Assembly (NCBI GenBank): GCA_023248855.1 | Contig: JAHFDS010000019.1 | Span: 1-41,966, forward strand | DNA from: Myxococcales bacterium | Lineage (GTDB): Bacteria > Myxococcota_A > Polyangia > JAHFDS01 | Direction of reading: 5' to 3' | DNA: 41,966 nt | Part shown: positions 18,231 to 29,634 of the stretch, one piece after another | Position numbering within the stretch: the stretch's first letter is position 1 | Layout of the letters: every line of letters starts with the position of its first letter | The notes under the pieces: generated by a model | Databases searched by the model: none | Seen by the model: only the letters and a program-made list of their open reading frames with translations | What the model was told of the DNA's origin: nothing | Made by a program: the position numbers and the translations under genes

Positions 18231-19220
18231 TCAGGCGACCCGGCGGACCTCAGCCGGGAGCTCCGAAGGTGCGTCCGGCGCCGTGGTCTGCGCCGGAAGG
18301 GCAGGCAGGCCCTCCCCGGAAGGAGCGCCGAGGTTCTTGCGGTCGATGCGCGAGGCCTGGATGAAGCGCTGCCGCGCCGTGTCGTCGAACTGGCCGGCAT
18401 CGAAGAAGTCGAGCCCGAGCTGGAGCAGGTCACGGCCCATGCGCAGCGAATGCGCCCAGAAGTCATAGAAGTCGAAGTCGCTCGACTGGAAATAGTGCTC
18501 GCGCTGCGCGGGTGTGCGCAGCTTGAAGCTGTTCCGGCGCGCCATCGGACCGGACACCATGCGGCCGAACTGCCGGAAGCTCCGCACCCACGACGCCCAC
18601 TCGCGGGGCTTGGGTGCGCGGTCGTAAAAGCTGCCCATGGTCCCGGTCGCGAACTGCACGATCGGCGACTCGGCGTTTCTGCGCAGGTACGACGACGCCT
18701 TGGTGATGACGGTGCGACGCCGGATGGCCAGCGAGCCGATCACGTCCTCGCCGAAGCGGTCGAGGTGGAAGAACATCGAATGATACTTCTCGGTCAGCCG
18801 GTGGTGATGCGACTCGGAGACCCCGTCGAGGGCGGAATCGCGGCGGGCGATCCAGTTGACGAGCGGATGCAGCGTGCAGTCGAGCGCGACGTGCGAGATC
18901 AGCCCCCCGACCAGCGCCAGCCGCTCGGCGCGCGACAGCGGACCCTCGAAGGTGCGCGCGCTCGCGATGTAGTGCGCCACGAAGTCAGCGGGCCGGTTCG
19001 CATGCAGCTGGGCGCCCCAGAATGACTCCTCCGCGGGCCGCTTGAGGCCGTAGCGGATCGCCATGAGGACCATGTTCCCGTAGTAGGGCAGGTCGTGAAA
19101 GATCGAACCGAGGCGGGTGTAGATGGGCTCGTCGGCCATCGCTTGTTGCATCTCGCGCGGCGTGCCGGGCTCGGCACCGAGCAGCTCGCCGAAGGTCAGG
19201 TGGAATTGGGGCGCTGGCAT
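18231..19220 (-). CDS. Zinc-dependent phospholipase C-like protein
   Basis: MPAPQFHLTFGELLG...IFHDLPYYGNMVLM...FVAHYIASAR...LVGGLISHVALDCTLHPLVNWIARR...ESHHHRLTEKYHSMFFH; His-rich metal-site pattern. Confidence 0.6.
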   Translation of the reverse strand: MPAPQFHLTFGELLGAEPGTPREMQQAMADEPIYTRLGSIFHDLPYYGNMVLMAIRYGLKRPAEESFWGAQLHANRPADFVAHYIASARTFEGPLSRAERLALVGGLISHVALDCTLHPLVNWIARRDSALDGVSESHHHRLTEKYHSMFFHLDRFGEDVIGSLAIRRRTVITKASSYLRRNAESPIVQFATGTMGSFYDRAPKPREWASWVRSFRQFGRMVSGPMARRNSFKLRTPAQREHYFQSSDFDFYDFWAHSLRMGRDLLQLGLDFFDAGQFDDTARQRFIQASRIDRKNLGAPSGEGLPALPAQTTAPDAPSELPAEVRRVA

Positions 19221-19461
19221 GGTCGGGTCCTCTCTCGGGCAGCCTTTCTAGCATGCCGAGGGCCACGGGTCGACATCCGTCCGGCAGCCAGAAGTGCTCG
19301 AGATTGCCGCGGGTTCGGTCGGACCAAGCACCGCCCGGTGCAACCGCACGACGAACTTTCGACACCTGACCACGGGCTCCCAAGAAATGCTGGTGCTTTC
19401 GGGGCGAAATGCCTCGCATGGGCCTTGCGCCGGCGGCGCCTTTCGCTACGCTCGCGCCCTC

Positions 19462-20328
19462 ATGGAATCGGCCCAGGACAAGGCGCGCGTGCTCGTCGAG
19501 GCGTTGCCTTATCTGTCCACGTTCCGCGGCACGACCGTCGTTATCAAGTATGGCGGGCACGCCATGGACGATGAGGCGGCGCGCGCCGCCTTCGCGCGCG
19601 ATGTCGTGCTGCTCAAGTTCGTCGGCATCTCCCCGGTGGTGGTGCACGGCGGCGGACCGCAGATCGGGAGCCTGCTCGATCGCCTCGGCATCCCCTCGCG
19701 CTTCGTCGCCGGCCAGCGGGTCACCGACGAGGCGACGATGGACGTCGTCGAGATGGTGCTGGGCGGTAGCGTGAACAAGGAGATCGTCCGGCAGATCGCC
19801 GCGGCCGGTGGGCGCGCGGTGGGCATCACCGGCAAGGACGGCGGCCTCGTCCGGGCGCGCAAGCTGGCCGCGCTCGAGGACCAGGGCGTGCGCGTGGATC
19901 CGGGGCGTGTGGGCGAGGTCGAGGTGGTCGATCCCCGCGTCCTCGAGACCCTGGTCGCCGAGGATTTCATCCCCGTGATCGCCCCGGTGGGGGTCGACGG
20001 CGCCGGGCAGACGCTCAACATCAACGCCGATCCGTTCGCGGCGCGGATCGCCGCGGCGCTGCACGCCGAGAAGCTGATCTTGCTGACCGACGTGGCCGGT
20101 CTTCTCGACGACAAGGCCGAGCTGGTTCATCAGATTGCCGCGTCCGACGCGCGCGGGATGATCGGGGCCGGCGTCATCAAGGGCGGCATGATCCCCAAGA
20201 TCGAGTGCTGCATCGACGCGCTCGCCGACGGCGTGCAGCGCGTACACATCATCGACGGGCGCGTGGAGCATGCGATCTTGCTCGAGATCTTCACCGATAC
20301 CGGCATCGGCACGGTGATCACCAGGTAG
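19462..20328 (+). CDS. argB: Acetylglutamate kinase
   Basis: VVIKYGGHAMDDEAARAAFARDVVLLKFVGISPVVVHGGGPQIGSLLDRLGI...LLTDVAGLLDDK...GVIKGGMIPKIECC. Confidence 0.95.
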   Translation: MESAQDKARVLVEALPYLSTFRGTTVVIKYGGHAMDDEAARAAFARDVVLLKFVGISPVVVHGGGPQIGSLLDRLGIPSRFVAGQRVTDEATMDVVEMVLGGSVNKEIVRQIAAAGGRAVGITGKDGGLVRARKLAALEDQGVRVDPGRVGEVEVVDPRVLETLVAEDFIPVIAPVGVDGAGQTLNINADPFAARIAAALHAEKLILLTDVAGLLDDKAELVHQIAASDARGMIGAGVIKGGMIPKIECCIDALADGVQRVHIIDGRVEHAILLEIFTDTGIGTVITR

Positions 20329-20335
20329 GGAGCCC

Positions 20336-21550
20336 ATGACCGTCAAGAGGCAAGAGCAGCTCATCGAGACCGCCGGCAAGCGGCTCACGCAGAACTACCG
20401 GCAGCAGCCCATCGTCCTTGCGCGCGGGGAGGGCTGCCACGTCTGGGACGTCGCGGGCAATCGCTACCTCGACATGAACGCCGGCATCGCGGTGTCCTGT
20501 CTGGGGCACGGCCATCCGGTCTTCGTGAAGGCCATCGCGGAGCAGGCCGGGCGCCTCATCCACGTGTCGAACCTGTACTACATCGAGCAGCAGGTCCGCC
20601 TCGCGGACCGGTTGATCGCGCGCACGTGGGCGCCCGAGTCGAACCGCGTCTTCTTCTGCAACTCCGGCGCCGAGGCGAACGAGGCCGCGCTCAAGCTGGC
20701 GCGCCGCTATCACGCGGTCACCACCGGGCACCCCGAGCGCATCGAGCTCATCGCGTGCGAGGGTTCGTTCCACGGGCGCACGTTTGCGGCCGTGTCGATG
20801 ACCGGGCAGGAGAAGTACCGCTCGGGATTCGGGCCGATGGTGGGGCCGGTGAAGTTCGTCCCGTATGGCGACCTGGCTGCGGCCCAGGCGGCCATCACCG
20901 AGCAGACCTGCGCGATCCTCGTCGAGCCCGTGCAGGGCGAAGGGGGGGTGAGGCCGCCGCCCCCGGGCTACCTCAAGGGCCTGCGGGTGCGCTGCGAGCA
21001 GACCGGCACCCTGCTCATCTTCGACGAGGTGCAGACCGGTGTCGGGCGCACGGGGACGTTCTTCGCCTACGAGCAAGAGGGCGTTGTGCCCGACATCGTC
21101 ACGCTCGCCAAGGGCCTCGCCGGCGGCGTCCCGATCGGGGCCATGATCGCCTCGGGGGAGGTCGCGCGCGGCTTCGAGCCGGGTGTCCACGCCTCCACGT
21201 TCGGCGGCAACGCGCTCGCGTGCGCCGCCGCGCTCGCGGTGATGGACGCCATCGAGCAAGAGCGCCTGCTCGAGCGAGTGCGCGCCGCGGGGGAGAGGCT
21301 CGGCCGGGGGCTCGAGGCCCTCGCGGAGCGAGGCAAGCCGCTGACGATCGACGCCCGCGGCAAGGGCCTTCTGCGCGGCATCGCGCTGTCCAAGGATGCG
21401 GCGCCGTACCTGGCGCGCGCGCGCGAACGGGGCCTTCTGCTGTCCGTCGCGGGCGGGACCGTGCTGCGCTTCTCGCCGCCCTACGTCGTCACCGACGAGC
21501 AGATCGACCAGTCGCTGGAGATCCTGGCGACCGTGCTGGAGGTGGCCTGA
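20336..21550 (+). CDS. argD: Acetylornithine/succinylornithine aminotransferase
   Basis: 404 aa; FFCNSGAEANEAALKLARR...LIFDEVQTGVGRTGTFFAYE...VTLAKGLAGGVPIGAMI...HASTFGGNALACAAA. Confidence 0.93.
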   Translation: MTVKRQEQLIETAGKRLTQNYRQQPIVLARGEGCHVWDVAGNRYLDMNAGIAVSCLGHGHPVFVKAIAEQAGRLIHVSNLYYIEQQVRLADRLIARTWAPESNRVFFCNSGAEANEAALKLARRYHAVTTGHPERIELIACEGSFHGRTFAAVSMTGQEKYRSGFGPMVGPVKFVPYGDLAAAQAAITEQTCAILVEPVQGEGGVRPPPPGYLKGLRVRCEQTGTLLIFDEVQTGVGRTGTFFAYEQEGVVPDIVTLAKGLAGGVPIGAMIASGEVARGFEPGVHASTFGGNALACAAALAVMDAIEQERLLERVRAAGERLGRGLEALAERGKPLTIDARGKGLLRGIALSKDAAPYLARARERGLLLSVAGGTVLRFSPPYVVTDEQIDQSLEILATVLEVA

Positions 21551-22470
21551 TGCGCGACCTTCTGTCCATCCGCGACCTCACGGCCGACGAGATCTTGACG
21601 ATCATCCAGCGCGCGCGCTGGCTCAAGGAGCGCAGACAGAAGCGCGAGTCGCACCGGCCCCTCGAGGGGCGGACGCTCGGGCTGATCTTCGAGAAGGCCT
21701 CGACCCGGACGCGCGTCTCCTTCGAGGTGGGCATGTTCGAGCTCGGGGGGATGACCGTCCTATTGCAGGGCGGCGGGTCGCAGCTCGGGCGGGGCGAGCC
21801 GATCCGAGACACCGCGCGCGTGCTCGGCAGCTACTGCGATGGTCTGGTCATCCGCACGTTCGGCCAGGATCGCGCGGAGGAGCTGGCGCGCTACTGCGAG
21901 CGGCCCGTCATCAACGGCCTGACCGATCACGAGCACCCTTGTCAGGTGCTGGCGGACCTCATGACGGTGGCCGAGGAGTACGGCGACGTGCGCGCCGTCC
22001 GCTATGCGTGGGTCGGCGACGGCAACAACATGGCTCACTCGTGGATCCACGCCGCGGCCGTGCTCGGGCTCGACCTCCTGCTTGCGTGCCCGTACGGCTA
22101 CGATCCCGACCCACGCGTGCTCGCGCTGGCCGAGCGCGACGGACGGGGTCGGGTGGCGGTGGTGCGCGTGCCGGCCGAGGCGGTCCGGGGCCGGCAGGTG
22201 ATCTCGACCGACGTGTGGGCGTCGATGGGCGAGGAGGCCGAGCAGAAGGCGCGGGAGCGCGCCTTCCGAGGGTTCTGCCTGGACGAGGCCCTGCTCGCCG
22301 AAGCCGCCAGGGACGGCATCGTGCTGCATTGCCTGCCGGCGCACCGGGGCGAAGAGATCTCCGAGGGCGCGCTCGAGGGACCGCAGTCGAGGGTCTGGCG
22401 GCAGGCCGAGAACCGGCTGCACGCGCAGAAGGCGGTTCTCGAGATCCTGTTGCTCATGGGGGCGCGGTAG
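21550..22470 (+). CDS. argF: Ornithine carbamoyltransferase
   Basis: MRDLLSIRDLTADEILTIIQRARWLKE...GLIFEKASTRTRVSFEVGMFELGG...YCERPVINGLTDHEHPCQVLADLMT...VLHCLPAHRGEEI; TGATG overlap with argD. Confidence 0.95.
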   Translation: MRDLLSIRDLTADEILTIIQRARWLKERRQKRESHRPLEGRTLGLIFEKASTRTRVSFEVGMFELGGMTVLLQGGGSQLGRGEPIRDTARVLGSYCDGLVIRTFGQDRAEELARYCERPVINGLTDHEHPCQVLADLMTVAEEYGDVRAVRYAWVGDGNNMAHSWIHAAAVLGLDLLLACPYGYDPDPRVLALAERDGRGRVAVVRVPAEAVRGRQVISTDVWASMGEEAEQKARERAFRGFCLDEALLAEAARDGIVLHCLPAHRGEEISEGALEGPQSRVWRQAENRLHAQKAVLEILLLMGAR

Positions 22471-22477
22471 GGAGGCC

Positions 22478-23485
22478 GTGGCTAGGACGGACATCTACGA
22501 AGGGCTGGGCAAGGCGGGGGAAGCGCCGCGACTCCGAGCGGGGCTGGATGTGACCAAGCTGACGCTCGGGGCCGAGGAAGGCTTCGTGCTGGCGCGCGTC
22601 GACGGCGTCGCGACGCTCGATCAGATCCTGCAGATGAGCCACCTCGGGAGCGAGCGCACGCTGGCGATCCTCCGCCGGCTGCGCGCCGAAGACGTCATCG
22701 AGACCACCCTGGTGGTGTGCGATCTCAGCCCCGAGCAGCAGGACCGCATCAACGACAAGCACAAGAAGCTGCACGAGGTCGACCTCTTCGAGCTGCTCGA
22801 GGTGAAGGTGGAGTCCGTGCCCAAGGAGCTCAAGCGGGCCTACTTCGCCCTTTCGAAGGAGTTTCACCCAGACCGGTACTTTGGCCGGGCCCTCGGGCCG
22901 TACAAGACCAAGCTGGAGGAGGTCTTTCGCGAGCTGTCGAGGGCCTTTGACTACCTGTCCGTGGAGCCCCAGCGCAGCGAGTATGCCCGCCAGGTCGGCC
23001 AGGCTCGCGCTCGCCGGGCCGAGGCCGAGCGGGCCGCGGCGCCAGCGGCCCCGCCGCTGCCGCCCAGAAGGCCGGCGGAGCGCCCGATCCTGCCCGGCGA
23101 AGCGATCCGATCGACGGCCGATCAGCAGAGGGTCGCGGCGCGGGCGCAGAAGCACTACGAGTCGGCGATGCGACAGATCCGCGCGGGGCGGTGGATCGCG
23201 GCGGTGCCCGACCTGCGCCTCGCGACCGTGCTCGCGCCGCACAACGACCAGTACCGAACCCAGCTCCAGGCGGCGCAGCAGGAGTTCAATCGACTCGCGG
23301 CCAGATCGGACGTGGCTCGCGCCGAGCTCGAGCTCGGGGCTGGTCGGCTGCAAGTCGCGGCGGAGCTCTTCGAGAGGGCGGGGAGGCTGCTCCGCGACGC
23401 CGGGCTCCTCGCCCGGGCCGCCGACGCCTGGTCCCAGGCGGGGCGCGACGACCTGGCGGAGCTCGTGCGCAGCGAGTCGGCCTGA
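22478..23485 (+). CDS. J-domain (DnaJ-like) co-chaperone with N-terminal FVLARVDG module
   Basis: GTG start 8 nt after argF; DLFELLEVKVESVPKELKRAYFALSKEFHPDRYFGR (HPD motif of a J domain). Confidence 0.82.
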   Translation: MARTDIYEGLGKAGEAPRLRAGLDVTKLTLGAEEGFVLARVDGVATLDQILQMSHLGSERTLAILRRLRAEDVIETTLVVCDLSPEQQDRINDKHKKLHEVDLFELLEVKVESVPKELKRAYFALSKEFHPDRYFGRALGPYKTKLEEVFRELSRAFDYLSVEPQRSEYARQVGQARARRAEAERAAAPAAPPLPPRRPAERPILPGEAIRSTADQQRVAARAQKHYESAMRQIRAGRWIAAVPDLRLATVLAPHNDQYRTQLQAAQQEFNRLAARSDVARAELELGAGRLQVAAELFERAGRLLRDAGLLARAADAWSQAGRDDLAELVRSESA

Positions 23486-23546
23486 CCCGGTTGCCGGCCC
23501 TCCTCCGAGTGGGAAGCTTCCCAGATTCGCGCTAAAGTGGGCCGCC

Positions 23547-25376
<1,830 letters not shown>

Positions 25377-25379
25377 CCG

Positions 25380-26474
25380 GTGGAGGAGCACAAGACGCCG
25401 CCCTTCGGCGTGGACCACGCCGAGCTCGAGGAGATCCTGGATGGCTCGGACCTCCTGGTGGAGGACAGCGACGCGACGCCGCTGCCCGATGCGGCGTTCT
25501 TGCAGTCGTTGCCCACGCCTCGCCCGGAGGAGGATACGGCCGAAGACCGCCTGGAGCGGCAGATCACCGTGCAGCCGGTGTCCGAGCTGCTGGGTTCGAC
25601 GCCGGCCTTCACCGTCACCGAGCCGCCACCCGCCGCGCAGGGCGGGCTGCAGCCGCCCGATCCGGCCGACGAGCTCGACTTTTCGGACCTGATGGAGCTC
25701 ACCGATGGTCCGGGACGTCCGCCGCCGGCGCGTGCCGCGTCCAGCGCCGAGCCGGTTCGCACCAAGCGGGAGTGGGTTCCCCCGGTGCGCAGCGATGGTG
25801 GACCGACCGTGATCGAGTTCGAGGCCGACTCCGAGTACGACATGGACGAGCCGCCGCCGCCGCCGGCACCGCCGGGGCGGGTGTCGTTTCGTCCCGAGCC
25901 TGAAGATTCGGCGGGGGAGTTCGCCGACATCCCCACGCGCAACGTGAACCTCACGGCGCTCGCGGACAAGCTGCGCGACGAGGAGTGGAGCGAGCACGAA
26001 GATCCCGATGCCATCGAGCTCGGGCTGCCGCCTCCGCCTCCGCCTGCGCCGGCCGCCGCGGCCAGGCACGAGCCGCAGACGCTCGAGATTGGGCCTGAAG
26101 CCATCGTCGCGCCGCACCTGGCGCGCGCCCGGGAGCTGCTCGAGGCGGGCGACGTCGAGGCCGCGACCGAGGCAGCAGAGCAGGCGATGGCCGCGGACTT
26201 CGAAGGGGTTGTGCTACGCGGCGAGAGGGAAAAACAGCTTCTCCTGCGGGTCTTCGAGGCACGCCTGGGCGCGTCCAACCGGCTGCCGCAGGTCATCATG
26301 AAGCAACCCGACCTCGGCAAGGTCGGACTCGACCACCGCAGAGCGTTCCTGCTCGATCGCATCGACGGGAACACGACGGTCGAGGATCTGCTCGCCGTGT
26401 CCGGCGTCGGGCGCCTCGAGGCTTATCGCACCCTGTGCTGGCTCCTGCGGCGCGGCGTCATCGACATGCTCTGA
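25380..26474 (+). CDS. Hypothetical protein with disordered Pro/acidic region and C-terminal FLLDRIDG module
   Basis: GTG start 3 nt after the dnaK-like stop; C-terminus RAFLLDRIDGNTTVEDLLAVSGVGRLEAYRTLCWLLRRGVIDML resembles the N-terminal module of the J-domain protein. Confidence 0.75.
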   Translation: MEEHKTPPFGVDHAELEEILDGSDLLVEDSDATPLPDAAFLQSLPTPRPEEDTAEDRLERQITVQPVSELLGSTPAFTVTEPPPAAQGGLQPPDPADELDFSDLMELTDGPGRPPPARAASSAEPVRTKREWVPPVRSDGGPTVIEFEADSEYDMDEPPPPPAPPGRVSFRPEPEDSAGEFADIPTRNVNLTALADKLRDEEWSEHEDPDAIELGLPPPPPPAPAAAARHEPQTLEIGPEAIVAPHLARARELLEAGDVEAATEAAEQAMAADFEGVVLRGEREKQLLLRVFEARLGASNRLPQVIMKQPDLGKVGLDHRRAFLLDRIDGNTTVEDLLAVSGVGRLEAYRTLCWLLRRGVIDML

Positions 26475-26479
26475 TCGAC

Positions 26480-26508
26480 CTAGTGCTGCCCGGCGGAATC
26501 GGCACTAG
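26480..26508. repeat. 29-bp palindromic repeat CTAGTGCTGCCCGGCGGAATCGGCACTAG, also a candidate bidirectional terminator
   Basis: CTAGTGC...GCACTAG termini (7 bp perfect, 9 bp with one G:U). Lies between convergent genes and overlaps the minus-strand stop codon. Confidence 0.7.
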
Positions 26509-27662
26509 CTTTCCAGGGGATCGGCGGCGGCGTCGTCCTCGACCCGGCGGCGGTCGGCGCGAACGGTGCGCACGTAGCGCACGAGGGTCTCGAGGTAGGT
26601 CTCCGGGGCGGGGCACGCGAGCCCCGTGCCTGCGAGGAGCTCGAGCGTGCCACGGCAGTTGTAGAGCACGAGATGATCGAGCGCGTCGAGGAGCGCGAGC
26701 GGAGCGCGCGTCACGCGCTCGAGGCCCGGCGCTCGCAGCAAGGCACGCGCGAGCCCCATCGGCAGAGTCGTCCGCGGGGGCCTGCGGTTCGCGTGCTCCG
26801 CCACGAGCGCGTAGATCTTGCGGGCGGGCAGCGGACAGGGGTCGACCAGGTGGAACGTCCGGCCGATCGCGCGCGGGTCGCCGGCGATCTGCAGGGCCGC
26901 CGCGACTACCCAGTCGATCGGCGCCAGGTACAACGGGGCGTTGCCGCGCCCCGGCAGTGGCAGCGGCAAGTCCACGCGAGACTCGGCGATGAGGACGATG
27001 AGCGAGTAGGGACCATCGAACTTGTCGATCTCACCGGTTCGCGAGTCGCCCACGACGGTGCCGAGCCGGAGCACCACGCAGGGCAAGTGGCGCATCGCCT
27101 CGCGAACCAGCTTCTCGGCGCGGAACTTGGTCTCCTCGTAGTGATTGCGGAAGGACTGGCCGCAGTCGAGGTCGTCCTCGAGCACAACGCCCTTGCGACC
27201 GCCCGCGACACCGACGGTGCTGTAATGGACGAGCGCCCGCAGGTGTGCGCACTCGCGCGCGAACCCCAGCACCTCGCGCGTTCCCTCGACGTTGACCCGC
27301 TCGGCCTCGCGCTCGTGCGTGCCGAGGTAGTAGACGGCAGCCAGGTGGTGAATCGTGGTGATGCGTTCTGCGATCCTCCGGTGATCCTCGCCGGACAGGC
27401 CGAGGTCCATGTTGCAGACGTCTCCTTCCACGAGCTCGATGCGCTCCCGCTGCTCGGGCGACAGCGCTGCGACCAGCGCCTCGGCGGCTGCGCGAAACTT
27501 GGCGCGCACCAGCAGAAAGACGTGCGCCGAGCCGTCCTGCTCGAGAGCACCCAGGGCGATGCGGCGCGCCGTGAAGGCCGGAAACCCGGTGACGAGCAGC
27601 ACCTCGCTCGGCTTTGGGGGGGCGCTCACGGCTGCCGAGCCATTCTTGCGTTTTCGACTCAT
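26505..27662 (-). CDS. Extended SDR / NAD-dependent epimerase-like protein
   Basis: EVLLVTGFPAFTARRIALGALEQ...HHLAAVYYLGTHEREAERVNVEGTREVLGFARE...VHYSTVGVAGG...NHYEETKFRAEKLV (YxxxK), PCVVLRLGTVVGDS. Confidence 0.8.
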   Translation of the reverse strand: MSRKRKNGSAAVSAPPKPSEVLLVTGFPAFTARRIALGALEQDGSAHVFLLVRAKFRAAAEALVAALSPEQRERIELVEGDVCNMDLGLSGEDHRRIAERITTIHHLAAVYYLGTHEREAERVNVEGTREVLGFARECAHLRALVHYSTVGVAGGRKGVVLEDDLDCGQSFRNHYEETKFRAEKLVREAMRHLPCVVLRLGTVVGDSRTGEIDKFDGPYSLIVLIAESRVDLPLPLPGRGNAPLYLAPIDWVVAAALQIAGDPRAIGRTFHLVDPCPLPARKIYALVAEHANRRPPRTTLPMGLARALLRAPGLERVTRAPLALLDALDHLVLYNCRGTLELLAGTGLACPAPETYLETLVRYVRTVRADRRRVEDDAAADPLES

Positions 27663-28267
27663 GCGGCTCCTCGTATCTCTTGCCACGCCTGCTCGACTTG
27701 CTGGCGGGTGCGCTCGAGCGGGCCGGAGTTGTCGATGACGTGGGTGGCTGCGGCGACCTTGGCCGCGAGCGGCAGCTGCGCCGCGATGCGCGCGCGGGCC
27801 TCGGCTTCCGAGAGGCCGTCGCGCGCGATCACCCGCGCGATCTGGACCTCCTCCGGTGCGGAGACGACGATGAGACCTCCGAGCCCGGCGTGCAGGCCAT
27901 TTTCGACCAGCAGCGCCGCCTCGTAGAGGACGACCGGGGCTCCTCGAGCCGAGAGTGTCTGGATGCGGCGCGCTGTCTCGGCCCCGATGCGCGGGTGCGT
28001 GATCGCGTTGAGCTTGCGGCGTGCTTCCGCGTCCCCAAAGACGAGCTCCGCGAGCCGCTTTCGGTCGAGCCGCCCGTCGAGTCCGAGCATGTCGCGGCCG
28101 AAGGTGGCGACGATCTCCGCGAGCGCAGGCTGGCCCGGCTCCACCACGTCGCGGGCGACCTGGTCGGCGTCGATGACCTCGGCGCCGAGCTCGCGGAACA
28201 TTCGCGCCACGGCGCTCTTGCCGCTGCCGATGCCTCCCGTCAGCCCCATGACCCGCACCCAGCGCAT
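27659..28267 (-). CDS. coaE: Dephospho-CoA kinase
   Basis: VMGLTGGIGSGKSAVARMFRELGAEVIDADQVARDVV...AITHPRIGAETARR...VVLYEAALLVENG; ATGA overlap with the downstream SDR gene. Confidence 0.93.
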   Translation of the reverse strand: MRWVRVMGLTGGIGSGKSAVARMFRELGAEVIDADQVARDVVEPGQPALAEIVATFGRDMLGLDGRLDRKRLAELVFGDAEARRKLNAITHPRIGAETARRIQTLSARGAPVVLYEAALLVENGLHAGLGGLIVVSAPEEVQIARVIARDGLSEAEARARIAAQLPLAAKVAAATHVIDNSGPLERTRQQVEQAWQEIRGAA

Positions 28268-28316
28268 TTGACACCACGTGGCCTGCGGCGTCGAGCGCCC
28301 GAGGTAGAGTGAGCCC

Positions 28317-28922
28317 GTGGACGTTCCGCTCGCCGAGTACCTGGTCGAAGCGCGCGCGCCGGGCAGCTGGCCCGAGGTGGGCCCGGTCGAGATCGCGTTC
28401 GCGGGGCGCTCGAACGTCGGCAAGTCGTCCCTCATCAACACCCTCGCCGCGAGAAAGGGCCTGGCCAGGACGAGCAGCACGCCCGGCAGGACGCGCGGCC
28501 TGGTCTTCTTCCGTGTGCAGCCCCTCGGGAAGGCGGAGCTCCGCTTCGTCGATCTGCCGGGCTACGGGTATGCGCGCGTGTCCCAGCAGGAGCGAGCGGC
28601 CTGGAAGACCCTGGTGGAGGGCTACGTCGCGGATCGCCCCACGCTCACGGCCGTGGTGGTCATCGTCGATGCTCGGCGCGGCGTGCAAGCCGAGGACTGC
28701 GACCTCGTGGAGTGGTTGCTGTCGGCCCATCGGCGACCCTGCTTGGTGCTGACGAAGCTGGACAAGCTCGCGCGCAACGAGCGCAAGCCGGCCCTCGAGG
28801 CGGCGCGCGCGGCGTTCGTGCGGGCGGGCCTCGCCTTGCCCGCCCCGCCCGTCGGGTTCTCCAGCCAGACGCGCGAGGGGCGCGAGGCGCTGTGGGCGCG
28901 CCTGCTCGAGGGCGCCGCGTGA
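28317..28922 (+). CDS. engB: Ribosome biogenesis GTP-binding protein (YihA/YsxC)
   Basis: VEIAFAGRSNVGKSSLINTLAARKGLARTSSTPGRTRGLVFFRV...LRFVDLPGYGYARVS...LVLTKLDKL. Confidence 0.94.
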   Translation: MDVPLAEYLVEARAPGSWPEVGPVEIAFAGRSNVGKSSLINTLAARKGLARTSSTPGRTRGLVFFRVQPLGKAELRFVDLPGYGYARVSQQERAAWKTLVEGYVADRPTLTAVVVIVDARRGVQAEDCDLVEWLLSAHRRPCLVLTKLDKLARNERKPALEAARAAFVRAGLALPAPPVGFSSQTREGREALWARLLEGAA

Positions 28923-29386
28923 ACGACGAGCAGGGGCGGGGCCCTCGCTTCGCGATCCTGCCGATCTCCCACGTCGACCTCGACGTCGTCGTGGCCATCT
29001 CTCGCGACGGGGGTGTCCCGTGGACTCGTCACCAGTTCCTCGAGGAGCTGGAGCGCGCCTGGTCCCGCATCGACGTGGTCAAGCTCGGCGGCACGGGCGA
29101 CGTCCTGGCCTTCGTCTGCTACTGGCTCGTCGCCGACGAGGTCCACGTGCTCAACCTCGCGACCGCCGAGGAGGAGCGCCGCCGCGGTCACGCGACGCGC
29201 CTGCTCGAGCACGTCGCTCGTGGGGGACGGCAGCGCGGTGCACGCGAGGTCACCCTCGAGGTCCGTCGGACCAACGCGCCGGCGAACGCGCTCTATCGTC
29301 GCCTCGGCTATCGCCTGGTGGGCGTTCGACCTGCCTACTATGTGGAGGATCGCGAGGACGCGTTGCTGCTCAAGCTCGACCTCTGA
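28919..29386 (+). CDS. rimI: GNAT N-acetyltransferase, RimI-like
   Basis: VHVLNLATAEEERRRGHATRLLEHVARGGRQRGAREVTLEVRRTNAPANALYRRLGYRLVGVRPAYYVEDREDALLLKL; GTGA overlap with engB. Confidence 0.85.
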   Translation: MNDEQGRGPRFAILPISHVDLDVVVAISRDGGVPWTRHQFLEELERAWSRIDVVKLGGTGDVLAFVCYWLVADEVHVLNLATAEEERRRGHATRLLEHVARGGRQRGAREVTLEVRRTNAPANALYRRLGYRLVGVRPAYYVEDREDALLLKLDL

Positions 29387-29388
29387 AC

Positions 29389-29634
29389 CTAGTGCTGCCC
29401 GCCAATAATCGGACGGCACTTGAGCTCGGAGCAGCCTTCGCCTGCCAGCTGGCCGGCAGCACTCGCGCACGCGGAGCGTGCGCAAGACAAACACCTAGTG
29501 ATTTCACTGCAATCACGGACAGCACTAGGTGTCTCGTTTGCTCGCGCTCTGCGCTCGCGAGTGCCGCACACAGGGCGCTCGACGATTTCTCTCCACAACT
29601 CTACTCCGGTCAAACTTCTGACGAGCGGCACTAG
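29389..29634. repeat. 246-bp symmetric imperfect palindromic element with CTAGTGC/GCACTAG ends (MITE- or REP-cluster-like)
   Basis: Left end CTAGTGCTGCCCGCCA; reverse complement of right end CTAGTGCCGCTCGTCA (13/16). Inner 40-nt arms 29461-29500 and 29523-29562 match 31/40 by hand. Outer ends and inner arms share the same centre, 29511.5. Confidence 0.7.
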
